Source: Hyphomonadaceae bacterium BRH_c29 (GTDB lineage: Bacteria > Pseudomonadota > Alphaproteobacteria > Caulobacterales > Hyphomonadaceae). Taken from it: a stretch of 64,000 nt of DNA. Positions 61,594-64,000 of this stretch are shown here, piece by piece (the stretch's first letter is position 1; every line of letters begins with the position of its first letter). The DNA lies in NCBI GenBank assembly GCA_000961695.1, contig LADW01000046.1, forward strand, positions 1 through 64,000. The letters are read 5' to 3'. The notes beneath the pieces are model-generated. The model was not told the DNA's origin and did no database searches. It saw nothing but the letters and a program-made list of their open reading frames with translations. A program made the position numbers and the translations under genes.

Positions 61594-62442
61594 TCAGCGC
61601 CGGCGGCGCGGGTTCTGGTAGAGGTCGGCCTCATGCTTGTCGAGTTCGCGCACCGCGCGGCCCCGGCTGACCTGTTCCACCTCATGCGCCACATGTCGGC
61701 GCACCGATCCGTTGAAGCGCAGCATGGTGCAGAACATCTGCAACACAGTCTCCAGCGCGGCGTAAGACTGGCTGGCATCCAGCTTCACCTGCCAGCTGCC
61801 GCCGAGATTGATGATGCGATGATCGAGCGAGCCGATCTTGCGGTTCTTGTCATCGTACAGAGTATAATCCGCCCCAATACCAATCACGTTACGGCGCAGG
61901 CGATAGAAGCGCGGCCCCCGTGAGGTTTCGATGAAGAAGGAAAACTTCTCCGGAAACAGCGGCCATTTCTGCGCTGAGCGTTCCAGCTGGATCAGCTGTT
62001 TCGAGCGGGAGAGGTTCAGCGAGTACGCTGTCACCGGCACACCGCGCGCGCCGATGGAGAGTTGCAGTGAGCGCCCCATCATCAGCTCCATCGTGCCGCG
62101 CCAGTTCATGTTCTCCGAGAACAATTTCAGCACCAGCCGGCGCTTCATGTCCTTGCCGTCTTTCCACAGCTCCTTGCGATACGCGACGATGCCGGAGCGT
62201 TTCCCGTCTTCACGGATCTGGCCGATAATCTCCATATCCTTGGTGAACTGATCGGAATCCGCCTCATGCTGGGTATGCTTCATGATGCCGATCTCTGTGA
62301 GGTTCAGATCGGTCAGCCACAGGTCGACCTTGAAGCGCTGCCACCTGGTGGGCTTCGCTTCGGTCTTTTCGGCAGAGGCGAGCGCGGCGTCGAAGGCCAA
62401 GGGCATATCTCCCGTGCTGGTGTTCCGGTTCACCCTCTGCAT
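61594..62442 (-). CDS. Uncharacterised 282-residue protein
   Basis: I do not recognise the family. The protein is basic and soluble-looking with no signal peptide; regular motifs include RWQRFKVDLWLTDLNLTEIG, ALRFYRLRRNVIGIG-like strands, and a very basic C-terminus ending in NPRRRR. The start at 62442 is chosen because the longer frame (to 62697) runs antisense over the start of the next plus-strand gene. A role in binding nucleic acid or lipid head groups is a guess based only on charge. Confidence 0.65.
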   Translation of the reverse strand: MQRVNRNTSTGDMPLAFDAALASAEKTEAKPTRWQRFKVDLWLTDLNLTEIGIMKHTQHEADSDQFTKDMEIIGQIREDGKRSGIVAYRKELWKDGKDMKRRLVLKLFSENMNWRGTMELMMGRSLQLSIGARGVPVTAYSLNLSRSKQLIQLERSAQKWPLFPEKFSFFIETSRGPRFYRLRRNVIGIGADYTLYDDKNRKIGSLDHRIINLGGSWQVKLDASQSYAALETVLQMFCTMLRFNGSVRRHVAHEVEQVSRGRAVRELDKHEADLYQNPRRRR

Positions 62443-62547
62443 GAAGCAATCGCGTCGACAGAAGGTTAACATTGCTGCAACTGCTGTTAATCTGGGCGCG
62501 AAGGCCCCAGCGGGCTGGACACGAACACCAGAGGGGACACTCAGCAG

Positions 62548-63450
62548 ATGCGCTTGCGCCACCAATTTCTCGGACTCTCGCTGGCCGCCATGCTTGTTCT
62601 GCCACCTGCGTCTGCTGAAGAGGCCACCCCGGCCGCCTGTCCGGACAATGCCGAAAAGGTTTTGATCAGAAACCTCGTGGCACTTCAGAACGGGCAAACC
62701 GATGGGCTCAATCAGGCCTATGCGAATGCCAACGCGGTCCGCACGCGCTGCGTGGACAACAGCCTTGCCGTGGGTTTGTCGGCCAACATTCTGACCCAGA
62801 TCGCCATCCTCCTCAGTCAGTCCGAGTCCGCAGATGCCTTAAAAGTCTGGCAGGAGGCCTATACTGCCGCCATCGAGCAGGACTCTGCGCCCGCACATGC
62901 TGATCTCGCCCTCTCGTGGGAGAATGGCACCGAGATCACGCTGACCGATGCCGAGATGCACGCGACGGTGGATACGATGATGGAGGCCAACATCGCTCCG
63001 GTCATCGCCAGTTTCGCCATGCAGCGCAGCAGTTTCGCATCGCTCCTGACAACAGACCTGACGGCCTGCCCCTACGCAGCAGACAACCAAAGCCGCGCCG
63101 TGCGCGAAGCAAAAGGCCTGGCCGACGGGGTCACGCAGGACGCCTCCGGCTATTCAGAACCGGGACCGGTCCTCACACGGCTGGAAAACCTGAGACAGGC
63201 CTGCCCGGCGCAAGCCATCGCCCTGACAGAACAGGCAGTCCGCGCCCATGTCGAATTCGCCGATGCGCTCGATGAAGACATGACAGCCCCCATGGCGAGC
63301 TGCATGGCCAATGACGCAATCACCCGCATCGCCGACTACCGGGCCCTGGCCGCTGATGCCGCAGACGAAGCGACCCGCGCCACGCTCACAAAGATGGCCA
63401 CCTGGGAAAAGCGGCTGAAGACCCATCACGTGATCGCCTGCAAGCGCTGA
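62548..63450 (+). CDS. Uncharacterised exported protein
   Basis: The 300-residue protein has a signal peptide (LGLSLAAMLVLPPASAEEAT). The mature protein is helical and acidic, with paired Cys residues (AACPDNAE, TRCVDNS, LTACPYAAD, RQACPAQA, MASCMANDA, VIACKR) that could form disulfides in the periplasm. No family was recognised. It is divergent from the previous gene with 105 bp between. Its end touches a thioesterase-like relic. Confidence 0.7.
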   Translation: MRLRHQFLGLSLAAMLVLPPASAEEATPAACPDNAEKVLIRNLVALQNGQTDGLNQAYANANAVRTRCVDNSLAVGLSANILTQIAILLSQSESADALKVWQEAYTAAIEQDSAPAHADLALSWENGTEITLTDAEMHATVDTMMEANIAPVIASFAMQRSSFASLLTTDLTACPYAADNQSRAVREAKGLADGVTQDASGYSEPGPVLTRLENLRQACPAQAIALTEQAVRAHVEFADALDEDMTAPMASCMANDAITRIADYRALAADAADEATRATLTKMATWEKRLKTHHVIACKR

Positions 63451-63578
63451 CCGCTGCCGGTTGGTCCCTCTTCCATGACGGACGCAAGCACGGCGCAGGC
63501 ACGGCGATCTACACGGCAGAGGGCGACCTGCTCGCCCAATCCGACCGGCTCTGGATCGAACTGAAACGCCCGGCCTGA
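63450..63578 (+). pseudogene. Truncated C-terminus of a thioesterase-like protein
   Basis: In the frame starting at 63450, AGWSLFHDGRKHGAGTAIYT and GDLLAQSDRLWIELKRPA read as the last two strands of an acyl-CoA thioesterase-type hot-dog protein, ending at a TGA (63576-63578). No start or upstream part is present: the frame begins at the stop of the exported protein gene. It looks like a relic left by deletion or insertion. Confidence 0.55.
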
Positions 63579-63599
63579 GCTTGCCCGGTCGCCCCTCAA

Positions 63600-63992
63600 T
63601 CAGGGCACCCGGCCTCTCTCACCCAAAACGCCTGCTTGCTCCAGAAGATCAGCAATTTTGACCAAGGCGCTAATCCGGCCGCGATCCAAAGCTTTAGTCC
63701 CCCAACACAATTCCCTGTCATCCCAGAAGCGGAATGCCATCCCAACGAAAGCCGCTCGATGCTTGTCTGCCGGATTTCTGAAAATCATATCCGCGATGTT
63801 ATCGGGCATTGATTGCCACATCTTCCAGGCTAATTCTTCCTGCGCGCGGGCGCGCGCCTCAGCCGCGCATTCGTTGCTATCTGTCCATAGATACTGCTCT
63901 CTCATTGCAGGACCAATTTTTGAGGTCCAGACGAACTGATCGCCCACCTGAAAAATGAAGCCCGCACGCTTTAGCAACAGGATATCTGGCAT
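63600..63992 (-). CDS. Uncharacterised protein, 5' end near the window edge
   Basis: The 130-codon frame starts at an ATG eight bases from the window end, so it could continue beyond. It contains FIFQVGDQFVWTSKIGPAM, a helical stretch with many Ala/Glu (ECAAEARARAQEELAWKMWQ) and a polar tail. No family was recognised. Base composition is lower in GC than the neighbours, hinting at transfer. Confidence 0.5.
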   Translation of the reverse strand: MPDILLLKRAGFIFQVGDQFVWTSKIGPAMREQYLWTDSNECAAEARARAQEELAWKMWQSMPDNIADMIFRNPADKHRAAFVGMAFRFWDDRELCWGTKALDRGRISALVKIADLLEQAGVLGERGRVP

Positions 63993-64000
63993 CCAGATTT

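Overview
The window reads as chromosomal DNA of a GC-rich alphaproteobacterium. The best fit is the Hyphomonadaceae/Caulobacterales side: hrcA-grpE and rph-rdgB-hemW lie near dnaK, there is an IalB-family protein, and most ribosome binding sites are short AGGAGG types. The family-level placement is an inference; no rRNA or phylogenetic marker was compared.

Layout. (1) 1-550: right end of an IS5-family insertion sequence cut by the window edge. (2) 660-19272: a surface-polysaccharide/lipid-linked sugar cluster with two acyltransferases, two Wzx-like flippases, GT4, GT2 and GT39 glycosyltransferases, an SDR epimerase, an SMR-type small transporter, a HAD-UbiA fusion, and an embedded GMC oxidoreductase with a Tat-exported partner. 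An internally deleted IS5 copy (4852-5318) sits inside it. (3) 19665-33040: a 13.4-kb integrative mobilizable element inserted in the 3' end of a tRNA-Arg(ACG) gene and bounded by a 46-bp direct repeat. It carries a tyrosine integrase, ParDE, a secreted protein with an RHS-core-like signature divergent from a transglutaminase-like protein, an MNT-HEPN protein with an unknown partner, an ORF6N remnant, a DUF2840 protein, a VirD2/DUF3363 relaxase, a CopG-like protein, two near-identical excisionase-like genes, and an AbiEi/AbiEii toxin-antitoxin pair placed between duplicated right ends. A third, inverted copy of the tRNA 3' half lies just after the integrase. (4) 33206-37697: secreted/periplasmic peptide-handling enzymes (S1 protease, P1 peptidase, lipoprotein gamma-glutamyltransferase), then thymidine kinase. 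(5) 37701-49312: housekeeping and protein-quality genes (hemW, rdgB, rph, fhs, an ArsR-SdpI pair, hrcA, grpE, dnaK with a sigma-32-type promoter and a strong terminator). A DUF2975-XRE-LRAT-like trio lies between rdgB and rph. (6) 49338-64000: ordinary metabolic, envelope and regulatory genes (proline iminopeptidase, PilZ, quinone reductase, isoaspartyl peptidase, SpoU methyltransferase, IalB, acyltransferase, OmpA lipoprotein, rlmN, PadR, HxlR-SDR pair) and several uncharacterised proteins.

How parts work together. In region 2, HAD-UbiA, the SDR, the SMR transporter and the GT39 transferase could form one polyprenyl-phosphate-sugar route: synthesis, epimerisation, flipping, transfer. In region 3 the integrase, excisionase-like proteins and relaxase give mobility without a mating apparatus, while ParDE, AbiE and the MNT-HEPN locus are stabilisation or defence cargo. 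The parts of the element most worth a second look are the RHS-signature/transglutaminase divergent pair, the AbiE cassette between duplicated right ends, and the inverted third att-like tRNA fragment.
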